Below, in pieces: positions 23,445 to 33,936 of a stretch of 64,000 nt of DNA. The stretch's first letter is position 1, and the number at the start of each line of letters is the position of its first letter. The position numbers were made by a program, and so were the translations under genes. Origin of the DNA: Primulina eburnea (Eukaryota; Streptophyta; Magnoliopsida; Lamiales; Gesneriaceae); NCBI RefSeq assembly GCF_022965805.1, contig NC_133103.1:26136445-26200444 (forward strand), in the 5' to 3' direction. The notes under the pieces are model-generated. The model did not search any database. It was not told the origin of the DNA and saw nothing but the letters and a program-made list of their open reading frames with translations.

Positions 23445-24470
23445 ATGCCTCCTAAGAGGAAAGCCGTAGAGGGTGAGGATAGTTCTTCCTCTAGAGTTGT
23501 CGATGAGTTCGGCAAGCTGTTGAAAGAGCAAGCCAAGGTCCATAGTGAGCAGATCCAGCAGTTGCTTCGTATGCAAGGTGCAGGGCAAGGCAGAGGTCAA
23601 GTGAGAGGCCAAGTAGCTCAAGCAGTTGGTAGCGATGGCATCTTTACTGCTTTCAAGAGAATGGATCCACCGGAATTTGCAGGTAGCACTGATCCGTTAG
23701 TGGCCGTAGAGTGGATCAAGGCACTCGAGGCTATCTTTGATCATCTCCAATACGAGGACAAGGACAAAATCAGTTGTGCAGTGTTCATGTTAGTCAAGGC
23801 TGCACGTATTTGGTGGAATGCGACCAAGGTTAGTGTTGATCTACCGGCTTTGAAGTGGCAAGAGTTCACCGATCTTTTCTATGATAAGTATTTCCCAGAT
23901 GCACTTCGAGCTAGGAAGGTGACTGAGTTCTTGGAGCTTCGTCAGGGAGGCATAATTGTTGATGAATACATTTTGAAATTCGATGAGGGTTGTCTGTTTG
24001 CCCCGTATATTGCTTCCAATGACTAGGACAAAGGTGCTCATTTCATTCGAGGCCTTAGAGCAGAGATTCGGAGGGATATCAACATGTCGAAGGCTGTGAC
24101 ATTCAGGGAGATTGTGTCTAAGGCTTTGTTAGCCGAGCAGGACGAGAAAGACATTGCTAGGGAGAGGCAGGCGAGGCATCAGGCCATTGCTCAGAGGGGT
24201 CAGGGTTCGAGTCAGCAAGGTAAAGATCGTTTCAAGGGGAAAGGCAAGATAGAGCCGAGTCCTAAACCACCGGCAGTCCCATTTGATCCCGAGAAGCCTT
24301 TGTGTCCCAAGTACAGTCGTCATCATCGGGGAGAGTGCAGATTTGGCACTCATACTTGTTATCGTTGTGGCACTGCAGGCCATATTGCCAAAGATTGTCC
24401 AAGAGGAGCGAGTAAAGAGAAGGTTCAGGGTCGCATCTTTACCATGACGAAGGAAGGTATAAACCATGAT
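23445..24470 (+). pseudogene. Chromovirus gag (one in-frame stop)
   Basis: The likely start is MPPKRKAVEG at 23,445, although an upstream in-frame ATG exists at 23,403. The capsid block reads VEWIKALEAIFDHL...ARIWWNA and continues KWQEFTDLFYDKYFP. An in-frame TAG at 24,024-24,026 breaks the frame, which resumes at once ([18 protein letters not shown]). A CCHC knuckle [14 protein letters not shown] lies at about 24,355-24,398. Gag forms the virus-like particle and binds RNA. Apart from the stop it looks complete. Confidence 0.85.
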
Positions 24471-25975
24471 TCTTCTGTGATCTCTAGCACTATTTTAATT
24501 TCAGGCAGAGTAGCTACGACATTGATAGATACAGGTGCTACTCATTCTTTTATGTCTGAATTTTTTTTGAGATCTTTGGGTATAGTTCCTTCTGTTCTTC
24601 CCCTTCAGTTCAATGTTGTTTTGCCTTCGGGAGATGTGTTGTGCCCGACATCTATTGTGTATGCGTGCTCTGTTCAAATCGACGAACGAGTGGTTTATGC
24701 TGATCTGATTGTTATCCCAATGATTGCATTTGATATTATTCTTGGCATGGATTGGCTATCGACTTATCGTGCAGTGATTGATTGTGTTGCTAAGACGATG
24801 TCATTTGCAGATGATGGCAATAGGGAAGGTATGCTCTCCAGTGCAGGTACTTCGCTGGTCCTTCCTTTTATTTCTTGTCTTGAGGCTGAGAAATTGTTGT
24901 GTAGAGGATGTGATGGGTTCTTGGCTTCTATTGTGGATGTGGATAAGATTGTGAAATTGAATATTGATGATATTGATGTTGTGAGAGAGTTCTCTGATGT
25001 TTTTGAGGATGATGTGCCGGGTTTGCCGCCGGACAGAGATGTGGAGTTTGTGATTGATCTAGTTCCAGGTACGGTTCCTATTTCCAAGGCACCGTACAGA
25101 ATGGCCCCTACAGAGATGAAGGAGTTGAAGACGCAGTTGCAAGTTCTTTTGGATAAAGGTTTCATTCGACCGAGTTCTTCACCTTGGGGAGCTCCGGTTC
25201 TTTTCGTCAAGAAGAAAGATGGGTCGTTGCGGCTTTGCATTGATTATAGGGAGCTTAACAAAGTGACGATTAAGAATAAATATCCGTTGCCTCGGATAGA
25301 TGATTTGTTTGATCAGTTGCAGGGGGCTACCGTGTTTTCAAAATTTGATCTGCGATCTGGCTATTATCAGTTGAAGGTTAGGGAGTCTGATATCCCTAAG
25401 ACGGCGTTCCGGACCAGGTACGGTCATTATGAATTTCTTGTGATATCTTTTGGTCTGACCAATGCTCCTTCGGTCTTCATGGACCTGATGAACCATGTGT
25501 TCAAACCGTATTTGGATAGCTTTGTCATTGTTTTCATCGACGACATTTTGATCTATTCCAAGACCAGAGAGCTTCATGCAGAGCACCTCAGAGTTGTTCT
25601 TCAGTTGTTGAGAGAGAAGAGGCTGTATGCTAAGGTGAAGAAGTGTGAGTTCTGGTTGGAGCAGATTTCTTTCTTAGGCCATGTTGTTTCTAAGAATGGT
25701 ATAGCTGTTGATCCAGCCAAGATCGAGGCGATTCAGAAATGGCCTATCCCTACCACTGTATCAGAGGTACGCAGTTTTCTTGGTTTGGCGGGTTACTATC
25801 GTCGCTTTATTTCAGATTTTTCCAAGATTGCCCTGCCGTTAACTAATATGACGAGGAAGACTATGAAGTTCGAGTGGTCCAATGATTGCGAGAGTGGATT
25901 TCAAGAGTTGAAGGATAAGTTGACGACAGCTCCTGTTCTTGCATTGCCAGTGGTTCCGAGGATTTTGTTGTTTTA
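24471..25975 (+). pseudogene. Chromovirus protease and reverse transcriptase
   Basis: Open in frame with the C-terminal part of gag. Protease active site is [10 protein letters not shown] (near 24,520). RT blocks in order are [61 protein letters not shown] and the catalytic FIDDILIYS (near 25,540). The thumb and connection follow ([19 protein letters not shown]). A one-base deletion near 25,951 throws the frame into a stop at 25,974-25,976; similarity continues in the next frame. Confidence 0.9.
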
Positions 25976-26137
25976 ACCGATGCGTCGAAGAAAGGTCTTG
26001 GTGCAGTGTTGATGCAACGTGGAAAGGTAATAGCATATGCTTCTCGCCAGTTGAAGGAATACGAGAAGAATTATCCTACGCATGATTTGGAGCTGGCAGC
26101 TGTGGTTTTTGCCCTGAAGATTTGGAGACATTATTTG
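25976..26137 (+). pseudogene. Chromovirus RNase H, part before the solo LTR
   Basis: In the shifted frame the sequence reads [28 protein letters not shown] and [17 protein letters not shown]. It is cut at 26,137 by the solo LTR and resumes at 27,678 after the atttg duplication. Confidence 0.85.
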
Positions 26138-27677
26138 TGTTAGGATCGGTTAGGGGGATCATCGTTGAGCTACAATAGCTCGGTTCTTGAAATATTGAAT
26201 ACGGATGAATTAAATCGAGTTTGGTGTTCAAAGCAAGCGGAAGATACTCGAAATAATCCTTCGTAGAAACCGATTAAATATTTTGTAAAGCATTTAAAAT
26301 TTATGCAAGTTGAATGAGTAAAAGTATTTCAGTTGAAGCATTTTATCAAACACTCGGTAAGCAATATTTTGGTATTTGAAGAACACATAAAATGCTTCAA
26401 CAATGCATCTTTAAAACTATGAAAATGATAACTAAATGCAATAAACAAATAGACACGAATTTGTTTATGGATGTTCGGAGATTTCAAACACTCCTACGTC
26501 ACCCCTTCTTCCCCTTGAAAAGGATCCACTAGAAGACTTTGATTTATACAACTACTTGTACAAACCCATTCAGCTAGGACTTACCCACTGCCTAAACTGA
26601 ACCCCTAGCACTCACGATTGTAGTCAGCACCTCACAATCAGCATATTGTTTAATGTCTCATATGCAAAGACTACATACACAAGTTTTACGTCTTTGTGCA
26701 AGACTCACTCAACTAATCTTTGAACTTCAACTCTCTTGTATATGTGTGAGTGATTGTGTGTGAGGAATTTATCATTTACAGTGTATATCTCAAGTGTATC
26801 CTCACACAAGGGCTTGTGCTCTCAACTAGCTGATTTCTTCATGTTAACTGCCCATACTTTGAATCCTCTTCCAAAGCTCTTTTTTGATCTTCAAGATGTT
26901 GTATTTATAGGCTCCAACACTGATATATACGTTAGACACAAGAATATGACCGTTGGAAAGTTTCCGTACTGTTTCCGAGATTGCAACGGTCAAATTCAGC
27001 TTGCTGGGCATTTTCCCGACTGGTCAACTCTGGTCAACTGGTCAACTCTGGTCAACTCAACTGGTCATTCAGTTGGACTGGTTCAGTTGGTCTGGTTCAG
27101 TTGGACTGGTTCAACTGGTCTTCAGCTGGTTCAGTTTCAGCTGGTGTGCTGAAATCAGCTTAGCTGATTTCAGTTTGTGCAGAACCAGTAGCTTCATCGT
27201 CATTTATCAGCATCATAAGCTTCGATTCAGACTTTGACTTATAGTAATGATTTGTAGATCTTTGTCTTAGCTTTCCAAAGCATACTGAATCGCTTCGCTT
27301 CGATAACCGAGCTGAGAGATATGACCAAAATACGGCAGCTGCTCAAACACAACTGATTGCTGTTTTCGTGTGATCAGTTCGGTAATTGAGCGATCAGTTA
27401 GACCATGATAACATCCGATTTCGCCCAATTGACGTGAAATACGATTTGTTCCAAATTGGGTTTTCTAATCAGTCCAGTTGGCAGATTGTCATTTGGATAA
27501 TCCAGTTGAGAGATATCATCAAAATACCGAAACTCGCAAGAAATTCAGTTTGTGCAAAATTCAGTTTCAGCTAGCTTCTTGTGTTTGCAACTTCACACTT
27601 GAGTAAATATGTTAGAAACACAATAACAAGCTTTGTTAACATCAAAATCAAGATTGCGAACTTGAAAAGTTCCAACA
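26138..27677 (-). mobile_element. Solo LTR inside chromovirus RNase H
   Basis: A 1,540-bp LTR, TGTTAGGATCGG...GTTCCAACA, with a perfect atttg duplication (26,133-26,137 and 27,678-27,682). The interrupted RNase H words join cleanly across it, so the insertion is certain. Same Sirevirus-like family as 19,020-20,461. About 27,005-27,175 is an array of CTGGTCAACT, CAGTTGGACTGGTT and related words. It is the youngest layer of the nested stack here. Confidence 0.92.
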
Positions 27678-28399
27678 ATTTGTATGGTGAAAAGTGTGAA
27701 ATTTTCACAGACCACAAGAGTTTGAAGTATTTGTTCTCTCAGAAAGAGCTCAACATGCGACAGAGACGGTGGTTAGAGCTTGTCAAGGATTATGATGTGA
27801 CGATCAATTATCACCCAAGGAAAGCGAATGTTGTAGCGTATGCTTTGAGCCGTAAGTCGAGTTCTTCTTTGAGTTCTTTGATTCAGCAGCCGTTGTTGTT
27901 AGACTTGCAGCGAGAGGAGATAGATTTGGTGGTTCCGTGGACCATTGCTCGTTTTTCAGCGTTGGTTATTCGGGCGACATTGACGGACAGGAATCGTAGA
28001 GAGCAGGCCAGTGATTTGCAGTTGGCAGAGATGAGAGCTAGAGCAGAGGAGAGAGGTAACTCAGAGTTTGGAGTGAATGGAGATGGTTTGACGACTTTCA
28101 GAGGCCGTATTTGTGTTCCTGTTGGTGATGATGTTCGGCGAGACATTTTGACTGAGGAACATACCGCGCCATATTCGATACATCCAGGCAGCACTAAGAT
28201 GTATCAGGATCTTCGTCGGCTTTATTGGTGGCCAGGTATGAAGAAGGATATTGCCATGTTTATTTCTCAGTGCCTAACTTGTCAACAGGTGAAGATCGAG
28301 CACCAGAGACCTGCTGGGACATTGTTATCATTGCCGATTCCTCAATGGAAATGGGAACATATTACGATGTACTTTGTGACTGGTCTTCCCAGGACGTAG
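27678..28399 (+). pseudogene. Chromovirus RNase H end and integrase N-terminal part
   Basis: The frame resumes with [40 protein letters not shown] and ALSRKSSS. The integrase zinc region follows (H and C residues in [19 protein letters not shown] and [11 protein letters not shown]). An in-frame TAG at 28,397-28,399 follows TGLPRT, where family members usually have Gln. Confidence 0.85.
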
Positions 28400-29410
28400 A
28401 AAGGTTTTAATTCCATTTGGGTTATTGTTGATCGGTTGACCAAGTCAGCGCACTTTCTTCCAGTCAAGACAACGTATTCCATGAACCAGTATGCCGAGGA
28501 GTACATAGCAGAGATTGTTAGACTTCATGGTGTTCCTTTGTCGATTGTGTCTGATCGTGACCCTAGATTTACTTCAGAGTTTTGGAAGAGCTTGCACAGA
28601 GCTATGGGTTCACGGTTAGCATTTAGTACAGCTTATCACCCCCAGAGCGACGGTCAATCAGAGAGAGTTATTCAGATTCTTGAGGATATGCTCAGAGCTT
28701 GTACTATAGATTATCCTGGTAGCTGGGACTCCAAGTTGCCTTTGGTTGAGTTCACGTACAACAATAGCTACCAAGCGACGATTGGCATGGCACCGTATGA
28801 AGCACTTTATGGCAGGAAGTGTAGATCTCCCTTGTATTGGGATGAGATTGGTGAGAGGAAGATGTTGGGTCCTGAGTTGGTCCAACAGACAGCTGATGTT
28901 GTCGCTGTTATTCGAGAGAGGATGAAGACAGCGCAGTCGAGACAGAAGAGCTATGCAGATGTGCGTCGCAGACCGTTGCAGTTTGAGGTTGGCGACCATG
29001 TGTTCTTGAAGATTGCACCTCTTAAGGGTGTGATGCGGTTTGGCAAGAAGGGCAAGTTGAGTCCGAGATTTATTGGTCCATTTGAGATTTTGGACAGAGT
29101 TGGTGATCGAGCTTACAGGTTAGCCCTACCGCCAGATCTTGACAGAGTTCACAATGTTTTTCATGTGTCTATGCTCAGGAAGTATATTGCAAACCCTTCC
29201 CATGTTCTTCACCACGAGCCATTGGATTTGACGCCGAATTTGACCTATCAAGAGATTCCGGTCCAGATTCTGGATTACAGTGTTAGAGTGTTGAGGAACA
29301 AAGAGATTGGCATCGTTAAAATCCTTTGCAGGAATCATTTGATCGAAGAGGCCACGTGGGAACCAGAGGATGAGATGAGAGAGAAGTATCCTGAGTTGTT
29401 CGTGCAGTGA
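28400..29410 (+). pseudogene. Chromovirus integrase core and chromodomain
   Basis: In frame with the preceding part after the TAG. Core: IWVIVDRLTKSAHFLPV, VSDRDPRFTSEFWKSL, and the Glu block AYHPQSDGQSERVIQ. The GPF/Y-like stretch PRFIGPFEILDRVG and MLRKYI follow. The C-terminus (about 29,255-29,400) is a chromodomain: VRVLRNKEIGIVKILC and EATWEPEDEMREKYP. The chromodomain is thought to guide insertion to heterochromatin. It stops at 29,410 just before the purine tract. Confidence 0.9.
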
Positions 29411-29437
29411 CGTCAATTTCAAGGACAAAATTCCCTT

Positions 29438-29449
29438 AAGGAGGGGAGA
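29438..29449 (+). promoter_or_regulatory. Polypurine tract of the chromovirus
   Basis: AAGGAGGGGAGA directly before the 3' LTR. Confidence 0.85.
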
Positions 29450-29450
29450 T

Positions 29451-31261
29451 TGTAATAGCCGAGCCTGGTGTACGGTACGGTTTAAGATTTCGTATGTTTA
29501 TTGACTACTTGGTCAAGTTTAAGTTTAGTTTGGATGTTAAGAGTTTCGATTTAGGATTTATAGTATGGATGGTTATAGATGATGTGTAGTGCTATTGTAG
29601 CGGCGTTACGATTAAATTCATGATAATTCGTATATTGAGCCAATTGGTATGAGACGAATTGGAGTGATTAGATAAAACATAGAGGTGTAACTTTCTTATT
29701 TTGAGTTTTGTTAAAATCATTGTGGAAGGTAAGCCAAAAGAGCCCCGAAGTGTGTCGTGCGTTTCGTCGTTCCTCCAGTGACACATGTTGGGAGATTTAG
29801 CATAAATTTTTGCTCAGAACTCCAAATGATCTGACATTTGGAGGGATTCAAGATAAGACATAGGGCTACAACTTTGTAGTTTACAACTTTTTCTAATTCG
29901 GAAGGGAAGAGGCGTTTAGGAGGCATTCTTTTAAGAGGCTGTGCGCAGAGTACGCGGTGGCATGACCGAAGCAGGAGCGCACCCGCGGTCCAATTTCGAG
30001 CGCACCCGCGGTCCTTGCCCTGGAATTTTTTTTGTGATGCCGTGAGCTTAGCGCACCCGCGGTAAGGATTGGAGCGCACCCGCGGTCGTGCACAGAAAAA
30101 GCGTATTTTCGGATTTTAAGTGATATAAGGCATGATTTGGTTCACTTTACTCATTTCTTTTCTCCCTCTTCTCGTTTCTTCTCTCAAAAGGTGACCTAGG
30201 GTTCCATTTTCTTTCTTTCCTTTCTTTGATTCAAGCATATTGTTGGATTTTCGAGTTGAGATCAAGGTTCTTCTTGGTTCTAGGAAGCTAAGGTAAGCTT
30301 TTGGTGTTGTTATTCTTGGTTTTGGGATGAGAGATGATTTGGGTTTGCTGATTTTGTTGGTTTTATGGGTTAATTGACATGGGTTTTTGGTTATTGAGTT
30401 GTTAATGGTGCAATATATTGTTTATTGTTGTAGGATTTCAACCAAGAGTATAGAATCAAGCTTTCAAGTGGTTGTAAGTGGAATTTCATTCTTGTGCTCA
30501 CATGATAATATATGTATGGTATTTCAATGGTTTTAATGTGTTATTCCCTTCATTTGATTCATGTTTATGTATTGATACACTTGTTATATATATTGGAGGC
30601 ATTTTATGTCTCAATTATTGAAAAAGGGAATACAAAAAAAATAGTTTACAAAGTGTTTGTTTAAATGCCAAAGAGAGAATTCAAATTGATTTATGGATTG
30701 ATAGATACATAGTCAGAGATTGCATGCAATTAGTTGATCAACGACCATAGGCTTATATCCCTCAGAGTTGTCGATTTATATAGATGGGATATAGGTAAGA
30801 GACAGAGATACTATATAGATGTCAATCCAAACCAGAGAAAAGAGAAATACCATCCTTATTATTATTCATGCTATGATATTCATATTTCAGAGTTGATGGT
30901 ATTTAATGTTTTCAAAGTCATGATTTTCAGAGTATGATATGTGCATTGCTATCTAATAGTTCCACTTGCTGAGTTTTATACTCATTTCAGTTATTTCATG
31001 TGATGCGGATAAGAGCGACGGACCAGGACGTTGATTGGAGTCGGGGTCATATGCATGAGAGAAGGAAGGAAGAGGAGTTTTGGTGGCATTTTGGCATGAT
31101 CACACAAATGATATTTTTTATTTTGGCTTTTATCATTTCATTGATCATGTAATTGCAAATATTTGTAAATGTTTTTATGCTATGAAATTTTAATCCTTCC
31201 TCCCTTCAAAGAAAAATTTAATTTCCGCTGCTATTTTATTAAATTGGGTCGAGGTGTCACG
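29451..31261 (+). repeat. 3' LTR of the chromovirus
   Basis: 1,811 bp, close match to the 5' LTR. It keeps all four GCGCACCCGCGGT copies (29,977, 30,000, 30,051, 30,074) and the TATAAGG at 30,124. Confidence 0.9.
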
Positions 31262-31715
31262 TAACAAGTATATAATCAATGGATTAAAGGAGCTAGGAAC
31301 AATAACAACATCATTCATAATACATATAGGCCAAGAGATGAATTCAAGGAAAAAGCCCACTTACAACCAATGAAACTTGTTGTGATAGCATCTTGGTAGT
31401 CGATCCTACAACACAAGATCAATATTATACCATTAACTTCACATTTTCAACCTATAAACTATCATTCAAGCCTAAACCACCATTCCCTTCATTTCAACCA
31501 ATTACCCAAAAGATAAATTCCCTTACCTTGATTACTTGCTCTTGAGGATATGAAGATCACACCTCCAACTTGAAGATTCAAACCTTGGAGAGGAAGGAAT
31601 TGAGAGAAGAAATGAAGAACCATATCTCCCCAAGTCGATGGTTGCTAGAGGGAAGAGAGAAATGACTAACTTATTGGCTTAGAAACTCTTAAAAATTTGT
31701 TTTCTACGCCAAATA

Positions 31716-31830
31716 CATGGACCCCGTGCCCCCTTCCGTGTAAAGGTCCGTGTACACTCGGGAAATCACTCATTTTTATGTCAAGACCCGAACCCCGTGT
31801 AGGGGTCCGTGTACCCACTGCCAGGGGCCA
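31716..31830 (-). repeat. Different GC-rich motif pair in the Tekay-related solo LTR
   Basis: On the minus strand the words GTACACGGACC and TACACGG occur twice, plus GGCACGGGGTCC. The array follows the conserved 'gacatagggctacaactttc' block, as GCGCACCCGCGGT does in the inner LTR. It occupies the same slot with a different word. Confidence 0.6.
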
Positions 31831-32341
31831 AAACTGACATTTTTCTTGCGAATTAGCCAAAGTGGTAAACATGAAAGTTGTAGCCCTATGTCTTTTCTTG
31901 TATCTCCCAAAATTTCAGGTCATTTGGAGGTCTGATTAAAACGTTATGCATATTCTCCCAACATGTGTTAGTGCATGAACAACGAAACACACGACACACT
32001 TCGGGTCACTTTTGGCTCGTCTTCCCTGATGATTTAAACAAAACTCAAAATAAGAAAGTTATAGCCTTATATCTTATCTTTCTAATGCAATTAGCCTCAT
32101 GTCATTTGGATTAATATCTCATTCATTATGCTAAAAACCGTAACAAATACCAAAATTTTCATATCGTTTCTGCACCCCAATAACATATTTGGCTCAAACC
32201 ATCCAAACCATCAATCCAACTCCCAACATTACACCTTCATGACAACCACAACTCCTCAAATACACAACCATCTACTTAACCATACCAAAACCATACAATA
32301 ACATCATTGACAATAGAAAGATAAAAGGTTGGGATATTACA

Positions 32342-32856
32342 AACTCCAATCCATTTTGGCTTCAGAAGTGATAGCCATCATCACTAGGACCTTTTCCTTG
32401 GTCAATCTATCAAAAGTGCCAGCCTTGATCAGTAATGCCTTTGCCACAATATGGGCGAGTACTTGGTACTCCATTTTCAGAAGCTTCTTGAAACAAGAGG
32501 GAGAAAGTTTCTTTCCAGAAGCTGAGAAAAACGTAAGATCAGTAGACATCTCCTCTTTAGTAATAACTAAACATTCAAAATTACCTGAGAATGGAAGAAA
32601 GAAGGTTGATCCAGAAGTGCAACATCGATGGTTATGGATGCATCTCCCTGAGAGTAAATGATCTTTCCATCCTCAATGGTTGCTTTGCATAGAAATTAAG
32701 GAGGGTGGTCTTGTAAATGATTGCGGGTGGTTCCAGAAATTTTCGAAGACCAGATTTCTCAATGGTCTTGAACATTTTAACAAGGTTTTCATCATTGATA
32801 GTAAGTATTGATGCAAAGTTCACTTGATAAGCGTTCAATGTATAAGCTTCAGCCAT
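32342..32856 (-). pseudogene. Env-position ORF of Sirevirus copy 1, N-terminal part
   Basis: Start ATG 32,856 (MAEAYTLNAYQVNFASIL), matched by the start of copy 2 at 39,153. Shared pattern: an Asn/Asp-Phe-x-Ser block, then acidic residues, a KxFLxxx block and a FYA/LYA-x-x-x-I block with DGK. A frameshift near 32,690 and a stop near 32,570 follow. A second frame gives ECQVLAHIVAK-like sequence (HIVAKALLIKAGTF, KEKVLVMMAI). It is cut at 32,346 by the Tekay-related LTR. Total ORF length across all three pieces is about 2.8 kb (about 920 codons). Upstream is a pyrimidine-rich leader and a weak TATTTAA (32,977-32,983). Confidence 0.65.
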
Positions 32857-33516
32857 TTTCTGAAATTGAAAAGAATTTGAAGTAGATTGTGTAGTAAAGA
32901 GATATGTGAGAGAAAGTAGTAGCAAGTATGCAATAATCTGAGATCGTAAAAGTGAAGCGAAGGAAAGAAGAGGCGGTTAAATATTGAAATGCACAACCAT
33001 CAGTGAAAATAGAGATACCTGTCAATATGTTTATGGTGAGATCTGGAAAAGTTAAAAGATGTGTGTCAGGTAAGCCAATGATTTTAAAAAATTCAAAAAT
33101 CAATAAAAGGCGGGCTGTCCACAACGGTTACTAAAAAAATCATAAGATGATTTGTCGTTTTATGATAATATCTACTGGAAGTGATAAAGTACTGAAATAT
33201 ATCAAGCACTTTGATAAAGTCCAGTATCAAGCACTTTGATAAAGTCCAGTAGACACATTGTTTTATCGAAAAGACAAATATCATTCTGTTTATGAGTTGA
33301 AACAAAAATATCAGTCACAAAGTTCCTCCTAAATTAATGCAAATAAACAAATATTAAATTCGAAGATTAAAGATCAGAGGAAGTAACAGATGTATGTTGA
33401 TATTCTTCCAATAGGAACACGCAAAAGGTGAATAGTCAAGTGACTCTTCAACTAGCCCGAGGATAGTTATAAATACCTGCAAAAACACAAACTAAATCAT
33501 TTTAAACATTCAACAA
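32857..33516. promoter_or_regulatory. Divergent intergenic region between two ORFs, copy 1
   Basis: 660 bp separate the leftward sense ORF (ATG 32,856) from the rightward antisense ORF (ATG 33,517). It holds TATAAATA for the plus ORF (33,468-33,475), a weak TATTTAA for the minus ORF, and a 25-bp tandem duplication (atcaagcactttgataaagtccagt, about 33,199-33,248). Confidence 0.5.
33468..33475 (+). promoter_or_regulatory. TATA box of the antisense ORF, copy 1
   Basis: Exact TATAAATA, 49 bp before the ATG. The same octamer lies 63 bp before the matching ATG in copy 2. Confidence 0.6.
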
Positions 33517-33666
33517 ATGGATAATGTAAGCATTTCACCAGAGTCTGCTTCGGAGTCGGATAAGGCAAGAGAGTTCCAAAGACAACTGGCGGCGTCTCAT
33601 AAGAAGATGTTTGAAGACATCGTTCTCAATAGGATGAAGACCTGGAACCAACTTCTGGATCTGTAG
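33517..33666 (+). CDS. Antisense small ORF of Sirevirus copy 1
   Basis: A 49-codon frame on the strand opposite to the element. It starts MDNVSISPESASESDKAREF and ends KTWNQLLDL. It aligns with the copy 2 ORF at 39,771: MD at the start, a Ser-rich N-terminus, a Lys followed by DxV near the middle, then an M-K/S-x-W block. It lies between pol and the env-position ORF with its own TATA box. The remainder of the longer copy 2 ORF is missing or deleted. Function unknown; no domain recognised. It may be a short regulatory protein or chance, though the duplicate argues against chance. Confidence 0.45.
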   Translation: MDNVSISPESASESDKAREFQRQLAASHKKMFEDIVLNRMKTWNQLLDL

Positions 33667-33936
33667 ACTGAATAATCAGTTAGATTATTCTATATATTAG
33701 ATTTAGGCTGTGGAATAGTCCCTTTCACAAACCACGATCATGAAAAGAGAGGGGGTGATTCCAGTAGGTTCTAGTTAGGATTTCTACTGTAACTCTCAGT
33801 ACTGCTGATATCAACAATTGTAATGCATCTGATTTTATGAATGAAACAGTTCATTTTGTTAAACTTCTTGTTATCTACTATTTCTATTTTATGCATAAAA
33901 ATCATAAGATAGTAATCAGTAGTTACGACAAATCAA

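Larger units (their letters stand above)
21498..31261 (+). mobile_element. Chromovirus (Ty3/gypsy, probably Tekay) full-length element
   Basis: Two LTRs (21,498-23,309 and 29,451-31,261) run TGTAATAGCC...GTGTCACA, with the last base changed to g in the 3' copy. The target duplication is taaca (21,493-21,497 and 31,262-31,266). A tRNA-Met primer site follows the 5' LTR and a purine tract precedes the 3' LTR. Domain order is gag, protease, RT, RNase H, integrase, chromodomain. By eye the LTRs differ at roughly 20-25 of 1,812 positions. The coding region has two in-frame TAG codons, one frameshift and an inserted solo LTR, so the copy is dead. Confidence 0.9.
20680..32341 (-). mobile_element. 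Tekay-related solo LTR, itself interrupted
   Basis: The outer ends TGTAACACTC...GGATATTACA are flanked by a perfect aactc duplication (20,675-20,679 and 32,342-32,346). Without the inner element (21,498-31,266) about 1.9 kb remains. It is homologous, in reverse, to the inner chromovirus LTR. Two matching blocks are 21,017-21,085 against 23,012-23,070 (the tgagttt...actcat...catgtgatgcagataa block) and 31,873-31,945 against 21,860-21,925 (the gacatagggctacaactttg block). No coding region is present, so I read it as a solo LTR in minus orientation. Confidence 0.75.

Noticed and set aside
20680..32341. DNA transposon (terminal TGTAA..TTACA read as inverted repeats)
   Set aside because: The 5-bp target duplication, TG..CA ends and homology to the inner chromovirus LTR fit an LTR; no transposase is present.
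16967..32856. Viral envelope glycoprotein
   Set aside because: The env-like position is real, but I see no signal peptide or membrane segment; basic clusters and heptads point elsewhere.
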